Source of the DNA: Spirochaetae bacterium HGW-Spirochaetae-2
GTDB taxonomy: Bacteria > Spirochaetota > Spirochaetia > Sphaerochaetales > Sphaerochaetaceae
Direction of reading: 5' to 3'
Assembly (NCBI GenBank): GCA_002839355.1
Contig: PGXW01000002.1
Coordinates: forward strand, 62,001 to 126,000
Length of the DNA stretch: 64,000 bases
How positions within the stretch are numbered: position 1 is the stretch's first letter; every line of letters begins with the position of its first letter. The notes beneath the pieces are model-generated. The model was not told where the DNA came from, did no database searches, and worked only from the letters and a program-made list of their open reading frames with translations. Positions 33,748 to 42,305 of this stretch are shown here, piece by piece. Made by a program: the position numbers and the translations under genes.

Positions 33748-34041
33748 TGAAATCCTCCCGATTCCTAGTTAATTTTTTTAGAAGCAATTGTGTATGCTCC
33801 CAGAATGCCGCGCCCTTGAAGTCTCCAACGGACTTCATGTGCCTCCTTTCTCAAACCAAGAGAATCAGGTGTTTATGCTGAGGTTGATTGTTTTGATTAG
33901 TAGATTTGGATTTAGGTGTTGCGAGGGGCACCTCGCAACACCACCACCCAAGGGAACGGATGCCGTCCCCGTTTGTATAACCCGAGAAACCAGAGAGAAG
34001 GCTCTGTTGGCGCTGCTGTTTCAGATTAATTCGTCTGTTTA
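33748..34041. other. Intergenic stretch with hairpins, upstream of the DUF3494 gene
   Basis: No convincing gene. It holds a 7-bp stem TGAAGTC...GACTTCA around 33820-33843 and the perfect 12-bp stem at 33915-33942. A 90-codon minus-strand frame starting at 33838 overlaps the DUF3494 gene; it has a Shine-Dalgarno only three bases from its ATG and is not believed. Confidence 0.45.
33915..33942. repeat. Perfect 12-bp stem with 4-base loop
   Basis: GGTGTTGCGAGG-GGCA-CCTCGCAACACC. It is GC-rich within an AT-rich surround, and no T-run follows on either strand, so it is not a standard terminator. REP-type element, end of a lost mobile element or regulatory RNA structure are all possible. Confidence 0.6.
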
Positions 34042-34161
34042 GATGCGACACATCCAAAATACTGGTGATGCTCGAATTACCGATATTTGGAAGGTTCATA
34101 CATTGGTCGAACGACCACCTGCGGAAATTCTCGTACTGTCGATCGCAGCACAAGCCCACTG
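34042..34161 (-). pseudogene. Remnant of a second DUF3494 domain
   Basis: Reading the minus strand gives QWACAAIDSTRISAGG, then RSTNV-stop-TFQIS, and after a one-base frameshift GNSSITSILDVSH. Aligned with the intact protein (KWGTDVSISSAVTINGN, STDVWIFQIS, GNLTIASAQNVIL) the match is clear: W is replaced by TGA (34096-34098) in VWIFQIS and one G is missing before GN. The rest of the domain is gone. It is a decayed fragment, possibly of a tandem or transferred copy. Confidence 0.65.
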
Positions 34162-34199
34162 GCATCCAGACCGAACATCTTTCCTATAGGAGCTTGCCT

Positions 34200-34447
34200 A
34201 GGGAAAGACTTCTTCTTAATTCTAAGAATACCCTACAAATCCTATGTTGTCAATCATTTTTTATCAATAATTATCAATTAATATTAATAATTATTATTGA
34301 AGAACATTTATTATAATAGATATCATAATAAAGGTTATATAATGTTATCTATCATTAATATCAAATACTTACCATTGAAATAGAATGGTTTTAATTAATA
34401 TTAATTTGTCTATTGATTATTTACAAGTTTTAGCCGATAATAATTAC
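34200..34447. other. Very AT-rich upstream region of the HTH gene
   Basis: About 250 bp are dominated by A/T with repeated ATTAATATT and ATAATTATTA runs, unlike the GC-richer neighbours. No gene is seen. It may hold the promoter of the 63-aa HTH gene and may mark transferred DNA. Confidence 0.45.
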
Positions 34448-34639
34448 ATGACAAACTTAACAAATCAGGTTTTAACATTGCAGGAATGCTCCGAATATTT
34501 GAAGATTGCCGAGTCAACCATTTATGTACTCGCACGCAAAGGCAAGATTCCTTGCCAGAAAGTCGGCAGGAATTGGCGATTCCGCAAGGAAGCCCTGGAC
34601 CGCTGGTTGGAGGGTGAACAAGTCCTTAGATCCAAGTGA
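34448..34639 (+). CDS. Excisionase-type (MerR-like) HTH protein
   Basis: The 63-residue protein MTNLTNQVLTLQECSEYL continues as KIAESTIYVLARKGKIPCQK and VGRNWRFRKEALDRWLEG, the excisionase-family DNA-binding domain (helix-turn-helix plus wing with V-G-x-x-W-R-F). Such proteins are recombination directionality factors or small regulators. No integrase or att site is visible nearby, so it looks orphaned. No Shine-Dalgarno is seen before 34448, and an earlier ATG at 34385 is possible. Confidence 0.75.
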   Translation: MTNLTNQVLTLQECSEYLKIAESTIYVLARKGKIPCQKVGRNWRFRKEALDRWLEGEQVLRSK

Positions 34640-34678
34640 TTGGAAGAATTGCCCTTCATACACCAACGGCTTCAGCCG

Positions 34679-35693
34679 TCACATGACAAACCTATCTTTC
34701 CCAGATTGTTTTGCTTTGAACAGGGATGTATCCGCAGTTGCCAACAGGGCCTCCCGAGTCGACCCGTGGTCGGGGAACAACGCCACTCCCTGGGATATTG
34801 TGCATGGCCCCACGGATTTTCCACCATACCGTATGACCAGCTTCTTCACCGTGGAGCGGAGCGACTCGGCCACATCGGCCAACGACTCGAGTGTAGCCTC
34901 GGGAAGAATTATTGCAAACTCGTCACCACCGAAGCGGCAGACGATATCGGCCATCTGCACCTGCTCGAACAGGAAGTTCGCTATCTTTCGCAACACCAGG
35001 TCCCCGGCGGCATGCCCAAAACGGTCGTTGTAGCTTTTGAAATTGTCGACATCGATGAGGATAAGTCCAACCGTATATTCCGTGCGGATTCCACGAAGCA
35101 GTTTGTTGTCGAGTGTCTCGTCGAAATAGCGGCGATTGAACAATCCGGTAAGATGGTCCCTGATCGAGCTCTCCTGCAACTGCTCCATTTGCCGTTTTTG
35201 CACATAGTTGGAAGTGATACCAAGAACCGACACAGCCATGATATATGCGAGGAGACTTGGCCAATTGATAGTGGTTGATGCTGAAACACTCAACAACAAC
35301 ACAACCAGTCCAATAAACTGCGTTCCTGCCAAGACCATGGTAACCGCCATTGGTAAGAGCAGGCTCGAGAGCATCACTGAAATCGTCACATACACCAGGG
35401 GAACGAAGTCGCTCATACCGATAGTCGGATCGAGCAGGAACGACCCCGAGCACCGAAACAGCGACCGTTGTCGCCGCGGAAAGGTGATGTCTACCGAGAC
35501 GATTCAACGCGAACGCAGCCACTACCAGGACAAGTAGACTTACTATCAGACCAAGATATCTGCCACGCGTGGGAGTTCTATCCGAACTGACCACCAGCAC
35601 AAGCACAAACGCCCCCACCAGTAGAAACAGGATGAAGAGTTGAATCCAAAAGAGAAGATGTTCCTGAAGGCTCCTCCGTCCAATTTTTTTCAT
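34679..35693 (-). pseudogene. Diguanylate cyclase (GGDEF), interrupted by a one-base frameshift
   Basis: From ATG 35693 the frame reads MKKIGRRSLQEHLLFW and membrane helices to VAVSVLGVV; the continuing helices and GGDEF domain (MSDFVPLVYVTISVML to the stop at 34679) are in another frame. Removing one base from the C4 run at 35444-35447 joins them as VSVLG-SFLLDPTIGMSDF, giving 337 residues with no stop. The domain has DHLTGLFNRRYFDE and the intact active site CRFGGDEFAI. The inhibitory RxxD is QMAD, so product inhibition is probably lost. It could be a true mutation, phase variation at the run, or a sequencing error. Separately, a shortened protein could start at 35416. Confidence 0.8.
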
Positions 35694-35862
35694 GGTTATA
35701 TTCCACGCGCCCCGTGCGGCAAGATCACAGATGCCAGTATAGCATGCACATAAGGATATCCGCACACTTTTCTCTCCCCCTCCCATTGCCCGAGAATTTC
35801 CGTTGTTTTTTCATATTGATAATTTTCTATATATGCAGTACATTCTGCACAAGGAGCTACCA

Positions 35863-36663
35863 ATGGAACATGACCAGGATGAGATTCGCCACTACATTCG
35901 GAAAAAGTATGCCGCTATCGCAACATCAGTGAAGACTGAAGGCGGAGGATGCTGCTCCGGCGGATGCGCTTGTGGACAATCCACACCGAGTATCGCAGAG
36001 ACCTCGGTGGTCTTGGGGTATGCCGATACCGACATGGCAACTATTCCCGAAGGGGCCAATATGGGACTTGGTTGCGGAAATCCCCTCACCTTTGCGTTGG
36101 CCAAACCGGGAGAGGTGGTGCTCGACCTGGGTAGTGGAGGTGGAATCGATTGCTTCATTGCGCGAAGGCAGGTTGGGGAAACCGGTTCGGTGATCGGCGT
36201 GGACATGTCTGCCGAAATGGTCGAATTGGCCAGGAAAAACCTGAAGAAAACTGGATACTCGAACATTGAATTCAGGTTGGGAGAAATCGAACACCTGCCG
36301 GTTGCAGACGGATCGGTCGATGTGGTTATCTCCAATTGTGTAGTAAACCTCTCCTTGGACAAACAACAGGTATTCAACGAGACATACCGCGTCCTGAAAG
36401 CGGGTGGCCGTCTGGCAATCTCGGATATCGTCGCGACAGCAGAACTTCCAGTCGAGATGCAGGAGGACTTGAGGATGCATGCCGGATGCGTCGCCGGAGC
36501 CGAGCACCACCTCGTCATACGGCACATGTTGGAAGAATCGGGATTTTCCGCTATCCGGTTGTATCCAAAGGATTCCAGCAAGGAGATTTTGAACAACTGG
36601 GTCCCCGATGGCAACCTTGAGGATTATGTCGCATCCTATATGATCGAGGCAACCAAGGCCTGA
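35863..36663 (+). CDS. arsM: Arsenite S-adenosylmethionine methyltransferase
   Basis: The 266-residue enzyme methylates As(III). Motif I reads VLDLGSGGGIDCFIA, followed by IGVDMSAEMVELAR. The three catalytic cysteines are C71 (GLGCGNPL), C159 (ISNCVVNLS) and C209 (MHAGCVAGA), as in bacterial ArsM. An N-terminal GGGCCSGGCACG adds five cysteines often seen in this group. AAGGAG lies seven bases before the ATG at 35863. It is far from the ars block, yet its products would be substrates for ArsP-type permeases found there. Confidence 0.94.
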   Translation: MEHDQDEIRHYIRKKYAAIATSVKTEGGGCCSGGCACGQSTPSIAETSVVLGYADTDMATIPEGANMGLGCGNPLTFALAKPGEVVLDLGSGGGIDCFIARRQVGETGSVIGVDMSAEMVELARKNLKKTGYSNIEFRLGEIEHLPVADGSVDVVISNCVVNLSLDKQQVFNETYRVLKAGGRLAISDIVATAELPVEMQEDLRMHAGCVAGAEHHLVIRHMLEESGFSAIRLYPKDSSKEILNNWVPDGNLEDYVASYMIEATKA

Positions 36664-36678
36664 CCGGCATCCGGGAAT

Positions 36679-38298
36679 CTACTTCCGTCGCTTTGACAAA
36701 CGTTTCACAGCCGAATCGGCCGCAAGCTTGCCGGTGAGTACGGAAATCGGCAATCCCGAGGGACTGAATACCCATTGGCCGGCCTGCAACACGTCGGGAA
36801 TCGGTGTGGATATCGATTTTCCAATCTTCCCCATCGAGTGCATAACCGGCATGGAGTCGTTGGTGAACGCCCAACCGGTAATGGCACCATCGGTATTGCT
36901 CGTTATCCGTTCGATTGTGAGCGGCGTCGAGGAGAACCGGTCGGTGATGGACTTGCCCAATTCGGGGAACAACGTCTCGGAAAGGATTGCGATCATTGCG
37001 TCTTCGCAATAGGTCTTGAACTCATCGTACCAATGGGCATCCGCAACGTAGCGTACAATATCGTAATCGAATAGCGTGCTTATGATCAGAGCGGTCTTTC
37101 CCTGTGGTGCCAAGCTGTCATCCCGCATCGCGGGAATTGAAATCTCATAGGTGGTATAGGTGAAGTATTGGTGCAACCAACGTTGTACCACCAGTTTGCC
37201 CTCCCCTTGCAGTTTCCCTGCCGGAGAAGAAATCAACTCCCGCAACTCTTCGGTGGCGATTTGCGACAACCCGGGTTTGGATGGAGTATAGAACAAGTGT
37301 GCACTCGAGATGGATGTGAAATAGTCCAACGGCAAATCGACGGATAGGTACAATGTGAAGATGGAATCACCACCCCGCTTCTCCAACAGCTCTGCCCGGC
37401 GCATGAGCAGAGTCTCGCGCAGGTGCTGGTCGGGAAGCTCATCGTAATCGATGCTCGCATACAAAGACTTGAGGTCGGCGGCCCATACAAGTTGCCGATA
37501 TTCGTACACGACTCCGTCCCGGTCGACGGCGGTGTGCCCGATCGGATCAAGTTGTGTTATGGTGGTATCGGTCTTCACCTGCCCGCCATGATTTTGAACG
37601 AACTTCGACAAGGCTTGGGGAATCGCCCTGGTTCCTCCCTTGGGATAATTGTAATCGAGATACAAGCTGAAGTAGCTCAGAGCGAAAAAAGTAGGGGTTT
37701 CCTTGAAGAAATGCTGTGCGATGATATCGATCAGGGATTGATTGCCGGTAAACCGCTGCAAGTACGTATTCACCGGTTCATGCAACCGGGAGATCTTTGG
37801 CATGGAGCCGAGGTACCGGAACAACCAAGGCAGTAGGGTCGATACCATATACGACAAGCTGTACGATTCCAGGAACAGAGGATTCTCTATGCCGTACAGG
37901 ATGTCCATGTATCCCATGATCTTCCGTATTTCCTGTACAATCCGTGCAATGTCGTCCTTGTTGTCGGGAAACAATCTACAGAGCAACCCTTCATAATCGA
38001 CGAGGCTTTGTGGTGTATCCACTGCGATCATGTCATCGGCCACTCCAAGGGACACCGCACTGCGCACAAATTCCAATTCGATGCCCAATTGTTTGAGCAT
38101 GGGAAAAATGATTCCCGAATTCTCAATGGAGCGGATGCCTTGGTCGAACACAAATCCATTGCGCTCGAATGAATTGACGTGGCCTCCCACCGAGGATTGC
38201 TGTTCGCACACCAGTACCGAATGCCCGGCTCTCGTACCGTACGCAGCGGCAGTCAATCCAGCCACCCCTCCCCCAACCACAAGAATATCGTAGAGCAT
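36679..38298 (-). CDS. FAD-dependent oxidoreductase, phytoene desaturase-like
   Basis: The 539-residue protein has the dinucleotide-binding motif DILVVGGGVAGLTAAAYGTRAG, with C-Q-Q-S-S-V-G-G-H following as in CrtI/CrtISO-type and amine-oxidase-like flavoproteins. The C-terminus ends in the second FAD motif (DVLQAGQWVFSPSGLPISVL). No carotenoid genes are adjacent, so a retinol/phytoene saturase-like role on some lipid is possible, but the substrate is unknown. The start at 38298 has a GAGGTG element upstream. It is convergent with arsM, 15 bp apart, and divergent from pckG. Confidence 0.8.
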   Translation of the reverse strand: MLYDILVVGGGVAGLTAAAYGTRAGHSVLVCEQQSSVGGHVNSFERNGFVFDQGIRSIENSGIIFPMLKQLGIELEFVRSAVSLGVADDMIAVDTPQSLVDYEGLLCRLFPDNKDDIARIVQEIRKIMGYMDILYGIENPLFLESYSLSYMVSTLLPWLFRYLGSMPKISRLHEPVNTYLQRFTGNQSLIDIIAQHFFKETPTFFALSYFSLYLDYNYPKGGTRAIPQALSKFVQNHGGQVKTDTTITQLDPIGHTAVDRDGVVYEYRQLVWAADLKSLYASIDYDELPDQHLRETLLMRRAELLEKRGGDSIFTLYLSVDLPLDYFTSISSAHLFYTPSKPGLSQIATEELRELISSPAGKLQGEGKLVVQRWLHQYFTYTTYEISIPAMRDDSLAPQGKTALIISTLFDYDIVRYVADAHWYDEFKTYCEDAMIAILSETLFPELGKSITDRFSSTPLTIERITSNTDGAITGWAFTNDSMPVMHSMGKIGKSISTPIPDVLQAGQWVFSPSGLPISVLTGKLAADSAVKRLSKRRK

Positions 38299-38482
38299 GG
38301 CCACACCTCTCCTTCTTGTCCCCAATTATCGGCATCCCAGTCGATCAATGTCCCATCCACGTTCCAATTCATGGGTGGAAGACCTTTCACGTATCAATTC
38401 TTTAAAAGAATACCATAGAAGCGCATGTCGTGCGATGAAAAATGTGTGGCATTCTACGATTTGCCGAGGAGGCCGCACCGGG

Positions 38483-38510
38483 TTGCAAAATTGTGTCAGA
38501 AGCGTACAAT
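38483..38510 (+). promoter_or_regulatory. Promoter of pckG
   Basis: TTGCAA (38483-38488), a 16-bp spacer and TACAAT (38505-38510) lie 32 bp before the pckG start. Confidence 0.55.
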
Positions 38511-38541
38511 GGAAGTATATTTTTTTATATAAGGAGAATTT

Positions 38542-40437
38542 ATGTCAACGTATGATCAATTGTTGAAGAGTCGGATGAGCAAGGCAAGTTTTGAGAAGCT
38601 TGTTGCCTTGGCCAATCCGAAGGTCATGGATTTCATCGGCTCGTTCACCGAGCACTGCGATCCCGACTCGGTGTATATCTGTACCGATAGCGAAGAGGAC
38701 ATCCAATATGTCAGGGACCAGGCTCTTGCCAAGAAGGAAGAGCATACCCTCGAACTGACCAACCAGACCATCCACTGGGATGGGTACGGGGACCAGGCGC
38801 GGGACAAGAAGAATACCAGGTTCCTGGTGTACAAGGAAAATCTGGCGAACATGTCCGGATTGAACTCGATTGAGTACGAGGAAGGGTATGCGGAAATCAT
38901 GGGCATTGCGAAGGGAATCATGACCGGCAAGGAAGCTGTCGTGCAATTCTTCTCCGAAGGTCCGACAGAAAGTCCGTTTACCATTCCCTGCATTCAATTT
39001 ACCGACAGCTGGTATGTTGCCCACTCGGAATTCATCCTCTACCGGTCGGCATACAGCCATTTCTTGAAGATGAAGGAGTCGGAGAAGGGGGATTTCTTCC
39101 GCTTCATCCATTCGGCAGGCAAACTTGACGAGAATGGATGTTCGGTAGACCTCGACAAACGCAGGATATACATGGATACACAAAACAATATCGTCTATTC
39201 CATGAACGACCAGTATGCGGGAAATTCGGTTGGGTTGAAGAAACACGCGATGCGTCTGGCGATCAACAAATCGGGAAAGGAAGGCTGGTTGTGCGAACAT
39301 ATGTTTGTAATGGCTGCGGTCGATGCCGACAAGGACCGGAAAACCTATTTTTGTGGAGCCTACCCTTCGGCCTGTGGCAAGACGTCGACGGCTATGATCC
39401 CGGGCGAGCAGATTGTCGGCGACGACATCGCCTACTTCAGGAATATCGGCGGTGAGTTCAGGGCCGTGAACGTCGAATTCGGTATGTTCGGCATCATCAA
39501 GGATGTGAACGAGAAGGACGATCCTGTCATCTTCAAGAATTTGATGAAGAATCAGGAAATCATCTTTTCGAATGTGCTGAGGGGACCGGACAATATGCCG
39601 TACTGGCTTGGTATGGGAGTGGATCCACCAGACAGTGGCCGAAACCATTTCGGCGATTGGAAGAAAGGTATCAAGGATTCCCAGGGAAAAGCTGTGGATG
39701 TGGCGCATGGAAACGCCCGCTATACCATGAGACTCGACTATCTGGACAATATCGACAGGGAAGGTTTCGAAGCGAAGCGGGGAGTCAAGGTGGAAGGAAT
39801 CCTCTATGGTGGCCGTGACAGCGATATCACCGTTCCCGTGGAGGAATCCCCCTCCTGGAAGGACGGTATCCTGTTGAAGGCAGCCACCCTCGAGTCCGAG
39901 ACTACCAGTGCGACACTCGGTGCGGAGGGTGTTCGCACACCCAGTCCCATGGCGAACATGGACTTCGTCTCCTATCCACTGGGTACCTACACCATGAACA
40001 ATATCAAGTTCGGTGAAGGGGTGAAAAAGACTCCGCGTATCTTCAGCAACAACTACTTCATGCGAGGACCCGACGGCAAGTTCATGACAAGCAAGCTTGC
40101 CAAGAAGGTCTGGCTGCACTGGGCAGAAGGTCGTATCCATGGAGAATACGAAACGTACGATACACCGACAGGGAAGATTCCCCTCTACGAGGATTTGCAG
40201 AAGTTGTTCAAGAAATACCTGAACGAAAGCTTTTCTGTTGAGGATTACCGGTATCTCTTTACGTTCCGCTGTACCAAATGGATAGACAAGCTCGAGCGGA
40301 CAAAAACGTACTACAGGAAAATGGATCCGAACACCCCACAGGAAATCTTCGACTATTGGGATGCAGCGATCGGCAAGATTCGGAAAGCCAAGGAAACCTT
40401 CGGCGACTTGATTCTTCCGGGAATGTACAAGGTATAG
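38542..40437 (+). CDS. pckG: Phosphoenolpyruvate carboxykinase (GTP)
   Basis: The 631-residue enzyme interconverts oxaloacetate and PEP with GTP/GDP; in fermenters it often runs toward oxaloacetate. The PCK-specific P-loop YFCGAYPSACGKTSTAM contains the reactive cysteine of the GTP family. RNGxGRxP-type substrate residues and GVDPPDSGRNHFGDW are present. AAGGAG lies upstream of the ATG. It is monocistronic, followed by a hairpin. Confidence 0.96.
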   Translation: MSTYDQLLKSRMSKASFEKLVALANPKVMDFIGSFTEHCDPDSVYICTDSEEDIQYVRDQALAKKEEHTLELTNQTIHWDGYGDQARDKKNTRFLVYKENLANMSGLNSIEYEEGYAEIMGIAKGIMTGKEAVVQFFSEGPTESPFTIPCIQFTDSWYVAHSEFILYRSAYSHFLKMKESEKGDFFRFIHSAGKLDENGCSVDLDKRRIYMDTQNNIVYSMNDQYAGNSVGLKKHAMRLAINKSGKEGWLCEHMFVMAAVDADKDRKTYFCGAYPSACGKTSTAMIPGEQIVGDDIAYFRNIGGEFRAVNVEFGMFGIIKDVNEKDDPVIFKNLMKNQEIIFSNVLRGPDNMPYWLGMGVDPPDSGRNHFGDWKKGIKDSQGKAVDVAHGNARYTMRLDYLDNIDREGFEAKRGVKVEGILYGGRDSDITVPVEESPSWKDGILLKAATLESETTSATLGAEGVRTPSPMANMDFVSYPLGTYTMNNIKFGEGVKKTPRIFSNNYFMRGPDGKFMTSKLAKKVWLHWAEGRIHGEYETYDTPTGKIPLYEDLQKLFKKYLNESFSVEDYRYLFTFRCTKWIDKLERTKTYYRKMDPNTPQEIFDYWDAAIGKIRKAKETFGDLILPGMYKV

Positions 40438-40461
40438 GAAAAAAACCTATCCGGTACGATT

Positions 40462-40491
40462 TGGCCACCACCCAAGAGTGGTGGTGGTCCT
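40462..40491. terminator. Hairpin between pckG and the Na/Pi cotransporter gene
   Basis: GGCCACCAC and GTGGTGGTCC form a stem around AAGAG between convergent genes. No T-run follows, so a bidirectional terminator is only possible. Confidence 0.4.
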
Positions 40492-40515
40492 TGCCGGTTA
40501 CACCCTACGCTACGG

Positions 40516-42180
40516 TCAACCAAGCTTTGCGAGACTTTCGGTGATATTGAGACAATGGTCACCGATTTGTTCGACATGCCTGACGATATCGATATAGAGC
40601 AATTCACCCCTTACGTTCGAACCGTTTTGCAGCCGTTTGGATGCCGATTGCTTGAGGATATTGCGCATCTTGTTGATCTTGTCTTCCAATTTCACCGCCA
40701 CAGCCATGTTCTCGCTGGACATGTGCTCGTTCAAGTGGCTTCTGATGAATCGGATGAATTGATTGACCAGATCGACATAGGGCAACAGTTTCTCAACCGC
40801 AGTCGCGTCCATCACCAATTCCTGTTTCTTCTTCCGTTCGGCAAGAATCACCAGGTTGTAGCAACTGTCTCCGATGCTCTCCAATTCATTGGTTATACGC
40901 ATCATGCTGTAGACATTGTTGGTACTCACATGGTTCATGTTGTCCATACTGCATTGGGAAAGGAACTTGGTGATCTCCTCCTGCATCTGGTCGGTGAGGT
41001 CCTCCATGTTCTTCTGGGTCTCGACCTCATTTGCCATGGAATTCTCCGGATGGCTGAATATATCCCAGAACCGGGTGAACATGTCGGCGATTATGTCTGC
41101 CATTTTCGAAAGCTCGCGTTTGACTGTCAGTAAATACAGTTCGGGGGTGTCCTGCAGTGTGGCCCTGATATACTTCAACTTGTACGGGCCAGGCACCGCA
41201 GCTTCATCGGGCACCAGTTTTGTCACCAACATCGCAATGAACTTCACGAAAAAGCTGCATATGAAGGTATTCGTGATATTGAACAGGGTATGGAAGGCTG
41301 CCAGATGACCAGGCAAGGCCTTGGCACCGTCGATGGCATAGATATCCCCCGGCACGATCGCATTGACAAGATTCAAGAACAGGTAGAAGACCGGAGTCAT
41401 CCATAGGACACCGAAGATATTGAACAAGGTGTGTGCCCGGCTTGCCCGCCTGGCGTTCACGCTCGTTCCGATCGAGGCCAGATAAGCGGTTACTGTCGTA
41501 CCGATGTTCTCGCCGAGAACAATCGCCGCAGCTGTCGGGTAATCGATCCACCCGGCATAGGCCATGGTCAAGGTAATTGCCATGGCGGCGGAAGAGGATT
41601 GGACAATGATGGTGAGCAAGGTCCCGATTATCACGAATAGGAAATAGGAAGCCAATCCATGGCCGGTGAATCTTGCCAAAGTCGCAAGCATCTCGGGATG
41701 TTGGCTGATATCGGGAACGGAATTCTTCAGGAAATCGAGTCCGAGGAACAGCAGTCCGAAACCAACGAGCGTTTCACCCAAGTTCTCCTTATTCAGTTTC
41801 TTAAATAGCATCAGGACAAAACCGATACCAATTGAGGGAAGTGCCGCCGCACTCATACTGATCTTGAACCCGAAGATCGCAACGATCCATCCTGTGACGG
41901 TGGTACCGATATTGGCACCCATGATCACGCCGATGGATTGGGTCAATTGGAGCAATCCCGCATTTACGAAGCTGACCACCATGACTGTGGTTGCCGAAGA
42001 AGACTGGACTATAGCGGTAATGGCAAATCCGGTGAATATTGCAGCAACACGGTTGCCGGTCATAAAATTCAAGATTGATTGCAGACGTTCCCCGGCGACT
42101 TTCTGGATACCGTCGCTCATCGTCCTCATGCCAAACAGGAAAAGCCCCAAACTACCAATAATCAATAATATTTGATACAC
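40516..42180 (-). CDS. Na+/phosphate cotransporter family protein (NptA/PhoU fusion)
   Basis: The 554-residue protein has two PF02690 repeats with the QSSSA signature (AIVQSSSATTVMVVSF and TIIVQSSSAAMAITLTM), each with a GANIGTT-like loop (GANIGTTVTGW, GENIGTTVTAY). A C-terminal PhoU-like helical domain follows from about residue 350 (ELYLLTVKRELSKMADI). It imports phosphate with sodium at the inner membrane; the PhoU part probably regulates it. No ribosome site stands out, since the ATG follows AGCTTGAATAGTGT. Confidence 0.92.
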   Translation of the reverse strand: MYQILLIIGSLGLFLFGMRTMSDGIQKVAGERLQSILNFMTGNRVAAIFTGFAITAIVQSSSATTVMVVSFVNAGLLQLTQSIGVIMGANIGTTVTGWIVAIFGFKISMSAAALPSIGIGFVLMLFKKLNKENLGETLVGFGLLFLGLDFLKNSVPDISQHPEMLATLARFTGHGLASYFLFVIIGTLLTIIVQSSSAAMAITLTMAYAGWIDYPTAAAIVLGENIGTTVTAYLASIGTSVNARRASRAHTLFNIFGVLWMTPVFYLFLNLVNAIVPGDIYAIDGAKALPGHLAAFHTLFNITNTFICSFFVKFIAMLVTKLVPDEAAVPGPYKLKYIRATLQDTPELYLLTVKRELSKMADIIADMFTRFWDIFSHPENSMANEVETQKNMEDLTDQMQEEITKFLSQCSMDNMNHVSTNNVYSMMRITNELESIGDSCYNLVILAERKKKQELVMDATAVEKLLPYVDLVNQFIRFIRSHLNEHMSSENMAVAVKLEDKINKMRNILKQSASKRLQNGSNVRGELLYIDIVRHVEQIGDHCLNITESLAKLG

Positions 42181-42305
42181 TATTCAAGCTCCTCTAGAAC
42201 CACTACAGAATGTATCAGACTCGCTTGTGAATGAAAAGAGGTAGCTATGCAATCTGGGGAATCCAGATGTTTGTTTTTTATAATTGCTTATATTGATTTA
42301 CTTTA

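Noticed and set aside
33566-33838. 90-codon minus-strand frame upstream of and overlapping the DUF3494 gene
   Set aside because: It has AAAGGAGG but only three bases before the ATG, resembles no family and overlaps the start of a real gene. A short leader peptide cannot be fully excluded.
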